Shown here one piece after another: positions 1 through 8,990 of a stretch of DNA of 64,000 nucleotides. The position numbers and the translations under genes were made by a program. Every line of letters begins with the position of its first letter. Position 1 is the first letter of the stretch. This DNA comes from Aerococcaceae bacterium zg-1292 (GTDB taxonomy: Bacteria > Bacillota > Bacilli > Lactobacillales > Aerococcaceae). The DNA lies in the NCBI GenBank assembly GCA_016126655.1, contig CP065955.1:1595001-1659000 (forward strand), given 5' to 3'. The notes beneath the pieces were generated by a model. It was not told where the DNA came from, made no database searches, and worked only from the letters and a program-made list of their open reading frames with translations.

Positions 1-488
1 GCATTATCGATTGGCGAATAAATTAATTCTAACTCAAACAAACTACCAGGAATAATCCGTTCAATTTGACGTGGGTTTGCAACAGCGGTACGACGATCAA
101 TACTATTTTCAAACTTAATTTCAGTAGCGGTTTGTGCACCTTTTTCTTTTAATTCATCAAAATTTGATAATACCATATCTCTAAATAACAGACGCCCAGC
201 AATGGCATTCTCATCTTTAGATGAAGCACCTCTACCAAAGATACGCACAATACGTTCTGCATCGCCATCGTAACTAGTTACTGTGTCATTGTATGCTTCT
301 GCTAGTAGTGTACGCATTTTTCCTTTTAAAGACGAGCCAGGAATTACTGGTAGATTCGTCACAGGGTCTTTAATAACTGGACTATCCGTTGCACCAATAG
401 CAGCGAATGCTGAGCTGGCACCAATGTGCAAACCTGTAAGTACTACTAAATCTCCAGTAATTTTAATTTTTATGTTTTGTACTGTCAT
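1..488 (-). CDS. csm3: Csm3 (Cas7-type RAMP), type III-A effector backbone, 3' part outside window
   Basis: Subunit of the Csm interference complex that lines crRNA and cleaves target RNA in 6-nt steps. The visible 162 codons start at ATG 488 behind GGAGGAAATTATT. The N-terminus has the Csm3 signature: GLHIGASSAFAAIGATDSPV followed by a glycine-rich PGSSLKGKMR loop. The Asp at residue 35 sits where the catalytic RNase Asp of the family lies (family knowledge; alignment by eye). The gene follows csm2 by 23 bases and closes the visible part of a leftward operon. csm4, csm5 and csm6 would be expected beyond the left edge but cannot be seen. Confidence 0.93.
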   Translation of the reverse strand, partial: MTVQNIKIKITGDLVVLTGLHIGASSAFAAIGATDSPVIKDPVTNLPVIPGSSLKGKMRTLLAEAYNDTVTSYDGDAERIVRIFGRGASSKDENAIAGRLLFRDMVLSNFDELKEKGAQTATEIKFENSIDRRTAVANPRQIERIIPGSLFELELIYSPIDN

Positions 489-511
489 AATAATTTCCTC
501 CATTTTCCGAA

Positions 512-874
512 TTAATCTTTACCACCATAGTATTTAAAATAAGCAACCAAAGCTTCCATGTATCTACAAAAACGAATTAATGATGCTTTATCGGTTATCT
601 CTTTAACACATTCAATTAACTGAGCTTCTTTCACAAGTTTTTTTAATTCTCTATCTCGACTTGCTTGGTAAACAAACTGGACCCTTACATAATTAATACG
701 ACCGACTAATGATTCAAATGCCTCTTTTTGTGCCGCATCAAATAAATAACTGGATAATATTAATATTTTACGTATTTTAGTAGTTGTTAACGTCCCACTA
801 TCTATCGTTCTCTTCATTTTTTTAATTACTAATTCTGCTTTTTCCACATAATTTTTATCATTCAAGATTGCCAT
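512..874 (-). CDS. csm2: Csm2 (Cas11-type small subunit), type III-A
   Basis: A 120-residue, helix-rich, basic protein. Its size, its position between cas10 and csm3, and its motifs (LVGRINYVRVQFVYQASRD in the middle; IRFCRYMEALVAYFKYYGG at the C-terminus) identify Csm2, the small subunit that forms the second filament of the Csm complex. Its ATG at 874 lies one base past the cas10 stop, so translation is probably coupled. No catalytic residues are expected or seen. Confidence 0.9.
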   Translation of the reverse strand: MAILNDKNYVEKAELVIKKMKRTIDSGTLTTTKIRKILILSSYLFDAAQKEAFESLVGRINYVRVQFVYQASRDRELKKLVKEAQLIECVKEITDKASLIRFCRYMEALVAYFKYYGGKD

Positions 875-875
875 G

Positions 876-3161
876 TTATTCGCCCCTTATCGTATAAATA
901 TATAATTCTAATGCCATTACTAACTCTGCTGCATCTTCTTTTGTTTCAAAATAACCATGTAACTTTTCAGCAAATTGTCTAAATATTTGACGTTTTTCTG
1001 CCTGTTTGGGTTCCATTCGTGACAAATAATACGCCCAATGTACCCATGTAATCGTCTTATATTCATCTTTTGTATTCAGTCTCTCGCGTAATAAGGTTAT
1101 TAATTGATAGATAAAACCTTTTCCCATCTCAGTCTCTAAACCTGAATATTGCATATAGTTCGAAATTAATTGATACTTATCATTCCAAATATTTCGAATA
1201 AAATGATTCCACTTAAAAACATTTGATTTGTCAAATAATGCAATACCATCTTTATCATCGTCAATTTCTTTGGCTTGCGATTCTAATTCTCCGGTTTGTG
1301 CTGCCATAATCGAGACAGGTGTTTTAGCAGGAAACATACCTATACCAGCAGATAAGGTCAATTTACCTTGGGTAAATTCGATAAATTCTTCTCGTAACTT
1401 AATTGCGAACTGAATAATGTCAGACCATTCACCGACCACAAAGACATCATCACCACCTGCATAAATAATCGTTGCATCAGCATTCATATCTTGAAGTAAA
1501 TGATTGATATGATATTTAAAAAATAAACTCATTGTTCGACTAAATGTTGCTGTCCGTGACATCGTTGCATAGGGCGCTGAATAACCACCAATAAATGCTT
1601 GACCTAAATTATCCACATCACAACGTAACACAGCCATTCGTTCAATACCTGTTGCATCACTAGCAAATTCATTAAAGGTTTGTCCCGAGTGATAATCCCC
1701 CATCCATAAATGCACATTTTGGTAGTCACCAAAGTAAAATTTATTTTTCGCATACAATGTACCAATTGATATTTTACGGGCTTCAGCAGTATCCTTAACC
1801 GTATCAAGATAACAACCAAAACCAATCGGCACACCTCGCGTATCCGTTGAAATACGAATAAAATCATCGATTTGCAGTGGTCGTGACAATTGAATTAACC
1901 CTTCACAAAAAGCACAATGTTCTGTTGCGTCTTGGTGAATACGATGACAGACCGGACATTCTCTTCCGACTTGTTTTCCTTGTTGATTTAATTGTCGAAT
2001 ATCATCAGCTGAATAACGAGCAATCTTTTTCTCACTAATGGATTGACTTACTTCTTTATAAATTGCTTGATATGACGCATCATTTCCCACGAATAATTGT
2101 TCACCCGCAAACGGTGCAAATCCACTTGCAATATACAATAAAGCGCCAAATTGCTCTCTTAAAAACTGATTCATCTCAGTCTCAACATCTGCTAATATTT
2201 GTTTTGTTTGTTCCGTATTCGCAACGATAAGATAGGCATGACCCCCACCTGTATATAGCACATTAGCACGTGTTAATTTTAATCTTGAAAGCATCTCATC
2301 AATATAATGTTCAGCTAGCATTTCAAGATAAAATGAGCGAGAGCGTAACATTTTAGCTGCTTTAGCATCACGTATCGTATAAATGAAATCTTGAATCCCA
2401 CTAATATCAAAGCTAACTAATAAAAAGGCTTCTTCAGAATAAAATTGCTTACTATGAGTATATAATAGCTGCTTGTAATCTGTTTCACCTTTATCCACTA
2501 AATATGCGTAAATCGCACTTGAAAAAGCGGCCGTTAATTTGACATGATCAAACAATGAGATATCCGCAACTTCATCCTGATTCGTAGAGCTGGGTACGTA
2601 ACTTAATGTTGCTTCGAGTAAATTAAGCAAACTATTAATGTGTCGTTGTTCAACCTGTAAAGTTTCTAATTGTTCACTAATTCGATTTACAATCCCTGCA
2701 TACTTACCAGCACTAAACGACTTATCACTTTCTTGTGCCATGACTATTTCTTCACGATCGTCTAGCATTCTAGGAACGTAATATCGATTTCCTACACCTT
2801 TATCTGGATTAACCAAAAAGTAATTAAAAATATCTTCTTGGTTTGTCATCGCATCGAAATTTAAATAGTTAGCTTGACTTGAATCAACTTCTATTTTATT
2901 ACGTCGATCAAGTCCACTTGCAATATTATCAGCAATATAAACAATATACGCTAGGTGATTACTTGCTAACTTAGAATGCGTTAGCTCATATGCGTGGTGA
3001 TTAGCAATTATATCAAGTATCGTACGATTACTCACATATTTCTCGATATACTCCTTTCCAACCGCAGAATGTTTTATTCGTTGTTTATTAGCGCGCTGAA
3101 TCACTTTACCAATATCATGTAGTAACGCACCCATTACTAACTCTATGTGTCGTTGTTCCAT
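876..3161 (-). CDS. csm1: Cas10/Csm1, type III-A large subunit with HD nuclease and cyclase palm
   Basis: Signature subunit of type III CRISPR: an HD-type DNase and a palm domain that makes cyclic oligoadenylate when target RNA is bound. 761 residues, the usual Csm1 length. The HD motif is LLHDIGKV with H15 and D16, followed by NHHAYELTHS near residue 55. A zinc-ribbon-like CPVC...CAFC pair lies near residues 400-420. The palm carries IIYAGGDDVFVVG near residue 570, an intact GGDD cyclase motif. Both activities therefore look intact. It lies 14 bases behind cas6. An ancillary cOA-activated effector (Csm6) is not in view. Confidence 0.95.
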   Translation of the reverse strand: MEQRHIELVMGALLHDIGKVIQRANKQRIKHSAVGKEYIEKYVSNRTILDIIANHHAYELTHSKLASNHLAYIVYIADNIASGLDRRNKIEVDSSQANYLNFDAMTNQEDIFNYFLVNPDKGVGNRYYVPRMLDDREEIVMAQESDKSFSAGKYAGIVNRISEQLETLQVEQRHINSLLNLLEATLSYVPSSTNQDEVADISLFDHVKLTAAFSSAIYAYLVDKGETDYKQLLYTHSKQFYSEEAFLLVSFDISGIQDFIYTIRDAKAAKMLRSRSFYLEMLAEHYIDEMLSRLKLTRANVLYTGGGHAYLIVANTEQTKQILADVETEMNQFLREQFGALLYIASGFAPFAGEQLFVGNDASYQAIYKEVSQSISEKKIARYSADDIRQLNQQGKQVGRECPVCHRIHQDATEHCAFCEGLIQLSRPLQIDDFIRISTDTRGVPIGFGCYLDTVKDTAEARKISIGTLYAKNKFYFGDYQNVHLWMGDYHSGQTFNEFASDATGIERMAVLRCDVDNLGQAFIGGYSAPYATMSRTATFSRTMSLFFKYHINHLLQDMNADATIIYAGGDDVFVVGEWSDIIQFAIKLREEFIEFTQGKLTLSAGIGMFPAKTPVSIMAAQTGELESQAKEIDDDKDGIALFDKSNVFKWNHFIRNIWNDKYQLISNYMQYSGLETEMGKGFIYQLITLLRERLNTKDEYKTITWVHWAYYLSRMEPKQAEKRQIFRQFAEKLHGYFETKEDAAELVMALELYIYTIRGE

Positions 3162-3175
3162 GCATCTCGTCCTTT

Positions 3176-3940
3176 CTATTGAATCCTATTAATAGCAACG
3201 GCTCCCATTCCCATTGCTGATTTAATGCCTATACCCGAGTATGTAGCGTATTTCACTAACATATAGACATAACGTCGCATCGTTTCGTTTCCATGTAATT
3301 CAAGCGTTATTCTACCTTTGAAGCCTATAATCGGATATCGATGGACAAAAACCGATTGACTTCGCAATTGATAATGACGGATTTGTGTCGTTCGCACAAT
3401 GTCTTCTAAAAATTTTTCGTCTGGATACCCTTCTTTTTCGACAATGGCACTATATTTCACCATCATACTTTGAATAATTAAACGTATATCCGGAAATAGC
3501 ACATATTGTCCATCTTGCTTAAAGGTTGTTGGCGTTAAAAACTGTAATTCGATACGTTTGGGTGCTTCGCCAGAGTAAAACTCTTGTGTTAATTGTCTCA
3601 CTTCCAGTATTTCTATATCTTTAGTCAAAATACGACAATGGACATTCTCCAAACTTTCGATAAAAAACTCACTGAAATCATCACTTAATAACACCGCTGA
3701 AAAAGTTTCTTCTGCCATAGTGTCTAGATAATGAATGTACCAGTGATACTGTTGATTTTCCTTATTAAATTGAACAAATTGCGAATATGGTTTTACAGTG
3801 GATAAATGTAATAATTCTGCATTCCTTTCATCTATGAGACGCATCAATACACCTTGTAAATAAACACCTAATCGATCGGTTATTATTTTTTGTTCTGGAT
3901 TAGCTTTTTCAATTTCAAATATAATTTTAATTCGTTTCAA
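3176..3940 (-). CDS. cas6: Cas6 pre-crRNA endoribonuclease of the III-A locus
   Basis: 254-residue RAMP-fold protein that cuts CRISPR transcripts inside the repeat. The C-terminal GIGIKSAMGMGAV segment is the glycine-rich loop typical of Cas6, and GFKGRITLELHG just before it is a conserved strand region. The gene sits between cas2 and csm1, the order I remember for the S. thermophilus III-A locus. The locus thus has its own processing enzyme, separate from Cas6e at 50.5 kb. No type III array is visible; it may lie left of the window. Confidence 0.9.
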   Translation of the reverse strand: MKRIKIIFEIEKANPEQKIITDRLGVYLQGVLMRLIDERNAELLHLSTVKPYSQFVQFNKENQQYHWYIHYLDTMAEETFSAVLLSDDFSEFFIESLENVHCRILTKDIEILEVRQLTQEFYSGEAPKRIELQFLTPTTFKQDGQYVLFPDIRLIIQSMMVKYSAIVEKEGYPDEKFLEDIVRTTQIRHYQLRSQSVFVHRYPIIGFKGRITLELHGNETMRRYVYMLVKYATYSGIGIKSAMGMGAVAINRIQ

Positions 3941-3958
3941 TCACATTCCTCTTTTCAC

Positions 3959-4300
3959 TCAAATCTCTATATAATAGTCCTGATTATGATCAGGATAAAA
4001 CATACTATAGCGTCTTATTTGGGCATCATCTGCTCGATACACAATGATATTATCCGACTCCTCTTCATCATAATACTCTTCTAATTCCTGTAATAACTTT
4101 TGATAGATATTGTAATCCAATTTCATCTCAAAACAAGAACGTTGGATGCGAATACCATATCCTTCTAATAACTTACTCAATTGAACCCGTCGTTTATTGC
4201 TAATAATATCGTATATCACAACACATAACACTGAGCGCTCACGTGCAAAACGTGCATCCTGACTGGAAAGATTAAACCATCTTCTCATTATCTTCACCAA
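3959..4300 (-). CDS. cas2: Cas2 adaptation protein of the III-A locus
   Basis: 113-residue Cas2 with a ferredoxin-like fold. The conserved strand and Asp are in LCVVIYDIISNKRRVQLSKLL, and GIRIQRSCFEM follows. It bridges two Cas1 dimers in the spacer-integration complex. The start at 4300 overlaps the cas1 end by 29 bases; an internal ATG in MRRWFNL is also possible, but many Cas2 proteins begin close to the first strand, so the exact start is uncertain. It is unlike the Cas2-DnaQ fusion at 48.7 kb. Confidence 0.9.
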   Translation of the reverse strand: MVKIMRRWFNLSSQDARFARERSVLCVVIYDIISNKRRVQLSKLLEGYGIRIQRSCFEMKLDYNIYQKLLQELEEYYDEEESDNIIVYRADDAQIRRYSMFYPDHNQDYYIEI

Positions 4301-5288
4301 TTATCACAAACAATTCCGGATTTATATCCTTAAAACTACGTTTTAAACTTTCTACCTGTAAATGCAAAACATGCGAACACGTAAAAAATTTTTTATCTGA
4401 CGTAATATAATGATGCTGTTCTAACATCCGCAACCGCAATTGTTCTCGAAATGCCCGCACCCCTTCATTTGATAGGCGAATACTTCCGTCCTCTTCTTTA
4501 CTAAACATATCGATAGTAATAATAGATTCTTTAATACATCTCATGACTATATCATCAACAATTATCGCTCGCCAGGGTTCCATTAAATCACTTGCTAACG
4601 CAAAATGCTTTGCATGTACTTGGTGCACAATCCCAAATCCGGGATTTATTCCATATTTTATTATCGCTCCTACAGTGTGTCGATAGAGTATATGGTAGCC
4701 AATATTCAGTAGAACATTAAAAGCATCTTTTGCAGGCCGTTTCGACCGTCCATAAAATTTAAAATCTGTTGGAACTAGCAATCCTAAAAAGTAGAAGTAT
4801 GATTTAGCAACTCGACCTTCAATTCCTAGTAATTGATTGGTTGATGTTACTTCATCTACTTTAGTGAGACTGTCTTTCATTTTCGAAAAATCCTCATCGA
4901 AAACCAATTGATCGGTATTATATGCCGCTAATAACTCAATTTGTGTCTGAATTTTATTTTTTACTATCCTTTTAGCTAGATTTAGACGGTAACGTTCATC
5001 AGCTAAAGCTTTGACTTGCAATAGCTGATCGGTGTAATTCTGAAATTTATAAGTAGAAGTTTCTGCAATAAATGCGCCGTTAAATGTATAATAATAAAGT
5101 CCTATTTTCGATTCAGCTAGTTTTTTTACTAATTGCGTAGATATACTTGGACTACCGTATATGCTAACGGCATCTATTTTTGATAATGCTAAACATTGTA
5201 AGATAACATCATTTTTTGATTTAACCAGAACATTGTCTTGGCGTAAACTCAATTTACAATTACTATCATTTACTATTAACTCATTCAC
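4272..5288 (-). CDS. cas1: Cas1 integrase of the III-A locus
   Basis: 338-residue Cas1, the metal-dependent integrase for new spacers. Expected acidic and His positions are visible: LGIEGRVAKSYF (Glu), then HAKHFALASDLMEPWRAIIVD (His and Glu/Asp cluster). The start is a GTG at 5288 behind GGAGGT with a 6-base gap; no better ATG lies near. First gene of the leftward III-A operon. A TACAAT box at 5323-5328 could serve as its -10. This Cas1 is clearly different from the I-E Cas1 at 50 kb. Confidence 0.92.
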   Translation of the reverse strand: MNELIVNDSNCKLSLRQDNVLVKSKNDVILQCLALSKIDAVSIYGSPSISTQLVKKLAESKIGLYYYTFNGAFIAETSTYKFQNYTDQLLQVKALADERYRLNLAKRIVKNKIQTQIELLAAYNTDQLVFDEDFSKMKDSLTKVDEVTSTNQLLGIEGRVAKSYFYFLGLLVPTDFKFYGRSKRPAKDAFNVLLNIGYHILYRHTVGAIIKYGINPGFGIVHQVHAKHFALASDLMEPWRAIIVDDIVMRCIKESIITIDMFSKEEDGSIRLSNEGVRAFREQLRLRMLEQHHYITSDKKFFTCSHVLHLQVESLKRSFKDINPELFVIIGEDNEKMV

Positions 5289-5322
5289 GACTACACCTCC
5301 ATGAATAGTTTTTATTAAAATA

Positions 5323-5350
5323 ATTGTAACATGTTTCCGCTTTTTAGAAA
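5323..5350 (-). promoter_or_regulatory. Candidate promoter of the III-A operon
   Basis: On the minus strand TACAAT (5323-5328) is preceded by TG (ATGTTACAAT), an extended -10. The -35 box about 17 bases upstream (TTTTCT) is weak. About 35 bases separate it from the cas1 GTG. The flanking 5340-5400 stretch is A/T-run rich. Confidence 0.4.
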
Positions 5351-5460
5351 ACGCTTTTTTTAAATTTTTTCACTATTTTTATTAAAATCATTCGGATTTA
5401 GTGAATAAAACTATATATACTATAAAAATGATATATGCCTCTAACCAATTTCCTAAAACA

Positions 5461-5501
5461 GCACACGGTGAATCAACTCCTATCATTGATTCACCGTGTG
5501 C
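5461..5501 (-). terminator. Strong hairpin after the HI0933-family gene
   Basis: A perfect 16-bp inverted repeat (GCACACGGTGAATCAA with its complement) around a 9-base loop. On the minus strand it is followed by TGTTTTA, a weak U-tract. It separates the flavoprotein gene from the cas1 promoter. Confidence 0.75.
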
Positions 5502-5552
5502 CTATTACATATTTTCTTAACCAATTCCCCTATGAATACACGTTCTTCTAAA

Positions 5553-6818
5553 TCACCCAAAACTTGCCCAAGCACAGTGTTGCCCAGCTACCGCGCCCGT
5601 AACAAATGCAGCCGTAATATTGTAACCACCCGTGTAGCCATTAATATCCAACAATTCACCACAAAAGTACAGGCCACTCATCTTCTTAGACTCCATTGTT
5701 GCCGGATTGACTTCTTTTGTCGCCACACCACCTCCGGTCACAAAACCTTTTTCAATCGGTTGTGAGCCAGTACTCGTAATTGAAAAAGCTTTAACCATCT
5801 GCCATAAAGCATCAACTTGTGCATGTACCAATTGCTTATAAGCTACCGTATCGTCTAAACCAACCCGTTGAATCACCACTTGCGCCATCCGCTCCGGCAT
5901 CCATTGTTTTAAAATCGTCAATAATTGCTTGTCACGTTGTGACTCTGCATGAGATACTAATGCTTGCTTGGATAATGTTGGTGTTAAATCAATGTGCAAA
6001 CGAGCAATTGACTGCGTCGCCTGATGTAACCATTGATTCACATGACCTGAACAGCGTAAAATTGCAGGACCCGAGTATCCAAAATGTGTAAAAATCATAT
6101 CCATCTGGTGATAGGTAATCACTTTATTATCGTCATTCAATACACTAACGCCAACATCACGCAATGAAACACCACGCAAAGATTTATCAGTAATCCATTT
6201 ATCATCTGATAATAAAGGCGACTCTGTCGGATACAAGCGTTCAATCGTATGACCGGCTGCCTTTGCCCACGCATACCCATCACCTGTCGCACCAGTTCGA
6301 GGATACGCCCGACCGCCGACTGCCAAAATAATGCCATTAGTCTCGATTCGTTTCCCTGATTGCGTTTGGACACCTAACACTTTATGATTTTCGCGGTCAA
6401 ATAATAACTTATCTACCGGCTCATTCGTCACAATTTCCACACCATTTTCTGTACATACACGTAATAATGTCTCCAAAATCGTCCGTGCACTATCCGTTAT
6501 CGGAAACATTCGTCCATGGTCCTCTTCTTTTAAATCCACCCCATTTCCTTGGAAAAATGCGACAATATCCTCTTGGTCAAATTGATTCAGTGCACTGTAT
6601 AAAAACTTACCATTGCCAGGAATATGAGCAATCAATCGCTCACGCGTCGTACGGTTGGTTACATTACAGCGCCCACCTCCTGATAATAATAATTTACGAC
6701 CTAATTTAGGATTTTTTTCTAATACGAGCACACTCGCCCCTTGTTTTGCGGCGTGTATCGCAGCCATTAAACCACTCGTACCGCCACCAACTATAATTAC
6801 TTGATATTTTTCTTTCAT
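5553..6818 (-). CDS. HI0933-family NAD(P)/FAD-dependent oxidoreductase (BaiN/YhiN-like)
   Basis: 421-residue flavoprotein. The N-terminal Rossmann motif VIIVGGGTSGLMAAIHAAKQG binds FAD, and LLLSGGGRCNVTN is the HI0933-family signature. A C-terminal GLYFCGELLDINGYTGGYN motif closes the FAD site. The physiological substrate of this family is mostly unknown. The start at 6818 has AGGAGG seven bases upstream; a longer in-frame reading starting around 6918 runs through a dispersed repeat in another frame and is spurious. The ribosome site directly abuts that repeat. Confidence 0.9.
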   Translation of the reverse strand: MKEKYQVIIVGGGTSGLMAAIHAAKQGASVLVLEKNPKLGRKLLLSGGGRCNVTNRTTRERLIAHIPGNGKFLYSALNQFDQEDIVAFFQGNGVDLKEEDHGRMFPITDSARTILETLLRVCTENGVEIVTNEPVDKLLFDRENHKVLGVQTQSGKRIETNGIILAVGGRAYPRTGATGDGYAWAKAAGHTIERLYPTESPLLSDDKWITDKSLRGVSLRDVGVSVLNDDNKVITYHQMDMIFTHFGYSGPAILRCSGHVNQWLHQATQSIARLHIDLTPTLSKQALVSHAESQRDKQLLTILKQWMPERMAQVVIQRVGLDDTVAYKQLVHAQVDALWQMVKAFSITSTGSQPIEKGFVTGGGVATKEVNPATMESKKMSGLYFCGELLDINGYTGGYNITAAFVTGAVAGQHCAWASFG

Positions 6819-6828
6819 ATTGCCTCCT

Positions 6829-7190
6829 ATTCTGGTTCGCTTGGATTGACTTGACGTCCAATTCGTAAGTCTCCTCTGTGCAATACTTGCACGACATCCA
6901 CTTCCTCCAGTGGTTCAAGTCAGAACGCCCGCGCTTACACTATGTCCAATTCTGGTTAGCTTGTGTTGACTTAATTCCACTTTACAAGGCTCCTCTATAC
7001 GTTTCACGCACGATGTTTTTTTGGATTTAGGCTCACTCGGACTACCCCGACTTCCACTTCACATAGCGATTGAAATGCTCTGCTCCAATGATTTGAGCCA
7101 GAACGTCCTCTCGTGCATCGTGTTCTCTAGTGGTTCAATCCCAGAACACTCGCCTTACTCCATGCTTTATTCCAATTCATATCGTTATCT
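6829..7190 (-). repeat. Dispersed SD-proximal repeat, about three units
   Basis: Three tandem degenerate units (about 6829-6945, 6946-7027, 7028-7180). Shared words with other copies in the window are GGTTCGCTTGG, GACTTGACGTCCA, CCAGTGGTTCAAGTCAGAAC and CGCGCTTACACTATG. The end nearest the gene touches the AGGAGG of the HI0933-family gene. No credible gene lies between 6819 and 7248. Confidence 0.7.
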
Positions 7191-7248
7191 TCGCCTATGA
7201 ATAGACATCTTAAACTACCCCATATTATCGCCATTAAAATTTAAAAAC

Positions 7249-7806
7249 TCATCCATTCACAACCTTCAACTGCCCCAACACTGCAAATAACTTTTCTTGC
7301 GCTTCTTCCAATGAATAACTCGTTTCTAATAACCAATAACTTACAAAGGCAACGATACCACCCGCAAATATATGGATAAACAACGCATCTGGTGTCACAG
7401 CGATTTGTTCGCTACTTTGATGCATTGCCTGCACTAGCATTTCATGAAAAGCCTTTGAGAACTGACCGGGTTGACTCGTTAACAATTGATAAATCGCAAA
7501 ACGATGGTGATTCACTGCTAACAAAATATTATCCAAAAATAAGCGTTCCTCTGCCTCAGTTATTGTACTCAAATCCTTAATCAGTGGTTTACATCCTTCT
7601 TCAATCGACATCACAATGGCTTGCAGCATACTTTCGTAGAGATGTTCTTTAGTTTCATAATGTTGATAAAACGCATTTCGCGATATTTCAGCGACATCAC
7701 ATAATTCTTTCACTGAAATTTTTGCCAATTCTTTTTGCTGTAGCAGCGATAAAAAGGCTGTTTGTATTGCTTTTTCTGTTTTTTCAAAGCGTAAATCCTG
7801 TTTCAA
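7249..7806 (-). CDS. TetR-family transcriptional regulator
   Basis: 185 residues. The N-terminal helix-turn-helix, residues about 10-55, has the TetR pattern: AIQTAFLSLLQQKELAKISV, then AEISRNAFYQHYETKEHLYE. The C-terminal half is the variable ligand-binding region; the effector is unknown. It is divergent from two flavin oxidoreductase genes at 7933 and 8991, across 126 bases that hold a perfect inverted repeat, so it most likely represses them and itself. The start ATG has a GGGGAAATG-type site upstream. Confidence 0.88.
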   Translation of the reverse strand: MKQDLRFEKTEKAIQTAFLSLLQQKELAKISVKELCDVAEISRNAFYQHYETKEHLYESMLQAIVMSIEEGCKPLIKDLSTITEAEERLFLDNILLAVNHHRFAIYQLLTSQPGQFSKAFHEMLVQAMHQSSEQIAVTPDALFIHIFAGGIVAFVSYWLLETSYSLEEAQEKLFAVLGQLKVVNG

Positions 7807-7826
7807 AATGACATTTCCCCCTCAGT

Positions 7827-7842
7827 TGTCACTTAGGTGACA
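7827..7842. promoter_or_regulatory. Candidate TetR operator
   Basis: TGTCAC-TTAG-GTGACA is a perfect 6-4-6 inverted repeat, 20 bases upstream of the tetR start and within the divergent intergenic region. A possible nitronate-monooxygenase-side promoter follows on the plus strand (TTGTTT at 7862-7867, TAATAT at 7885-7890, 17-base gap). Confidence 0.6.
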
Positions 7843-7932
7843 GATTTTATTTGATTGACAATTGTTTATTTTAAACGACACCTGTAATATAAATCATGTA
7901 ATCACTATATCAAAAACGAAAGGAGAACACAA

Positions 7933-8904
7933 ATGACAAACCGTATCACCAAAATTTTAGGCATTGAAAAACCCATTATCCAAGGTCCCATGGCATGGCT
8001 AACCAATGGTCGCTTTGCAGCTGCAGTTAGTCAAGCAGGTGGATTAGGTGTGCTAGGCATTAGTGCTGGACAAACTGTTGCTGCATCCACTCTTAAAGAA
8101 ACGATTGAAAATATGCGCCGTGAAATTCAAATAGCTCGCAAAATAACAAATCACCCCATTGGACTAAATATCTCACCACGAACCTCAACAAAAGATGTGT
8201 TTACACAACCAATGCTAGATTTGATGGTAGAAGAAGGCGTGAGTGTCGCAGTAATGAATGGTAAATTTGAATGGACACAAAGATTTCATGAGAAAGGGAT
8301 TAAAGTCGTATTTCGCGCCGCGACACCGACCATTGAAAATACCGAAGAAGCCATCCAAGGCGGAGCAGATATCATTGTCGCAACAGGATTTGATGAAGGC
8401 GGCACTTTACCTTCCAAAGCAATCGGCACCTTTTCAATTGTTCCAATGATTGTTGATGCAGTCAAAGGACGTGTACCTGTTATGGCTGCTGGCGGAATTG
8501 TTGACGATAGAACCGCTCATGCTGCTTTTGCACTTGGTGCCGAAGGCCTTTTTTTCGGAACCGCCTTTATGATGTCGGAAGAATCAATTTTAGCGCCAAA
8601 TATTAAAGAGTTACTGTTAAATTTAACTGCTCCAGACCTATTGCTCTATCGAACTATCCCAGCTTTTTACCGTTCAGTTCCTGGTGAACTGCCAGAAAAA
8701 TTATTAGCTATGAGTCAAACAGGTGCTAGCGAAGAAGAAATTTTTGAAATGCAACGGGGATATAACGGTATGCGTGATGGAATGCTGTTCGGTGACTTAA
8801 GTAAAGGCTTCGCTTCATTTGGGTTGGGCATTTCAATGATTCATAACATTGAACCGATTGCGGTAATCATCGATAAATTAATGTCAGGAATTAACAGAGT
8901 ATAA
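7933..8904 (+). CDS. Nitronate monooxygenase / FabK-like NAD(P)H-dependent flavin oxidoreductase
   Basis: 323-residue TIM-barrel FMN enzyme of the 2-nitropropane dioxygenase family. Visible marks: IIQGPMAWLTNGRFAAAVSQ at the N-terminus, ADIIVATGFDEGG, and VPVMAAGGIVDDR followed by ALGAEGLFFGTAF for phosphate binding. These are typical of the family, which oxidises alkyl nitronates or, as FabK, reduces enoyl-ACP. A FabK role is less likely because no fatty-acid genes are near. The start is preceded by AAAGGAG. It forms an operon with the monooxygenase 86 bases downstream. Confidence 0.85.
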   Translation: MTNRITKILGIEKPIIQGPMAWLTNGRFAAAVSQAGGLGVLGISAGQTVAASTLKETIENMRREIQIARKITNHPIGLNISPRTSTKDVFTQPMLDLMVEEGVSVAVMNGKFEWTQRFHEKGIKVVFRAATPTIENTEEAIQGGADIIVATGFDEGGTLPSKAIGTFSIVPMIVDAVKGRVPVMAAGGIVDDRTAHAAFALGAEGLFFGTAFMMSEESILAPNIKELLLNLTAPDLLLYRTIPAFYRSVPGELPEKLLAMSQTGASEEEIFEMQRGYNGMRDGMLFGDLSKGFASFGLGISMIHNIEPIAVIIDKLMSGINRV

Positions 8905-8990
8905 CTGCAATTAGTCTGACGAGAGCTACTAGAAAACAACATATGAGTGAGGTCATTTTTGCCTCGAAAAAATAAAGGAGTTAAGATAAA

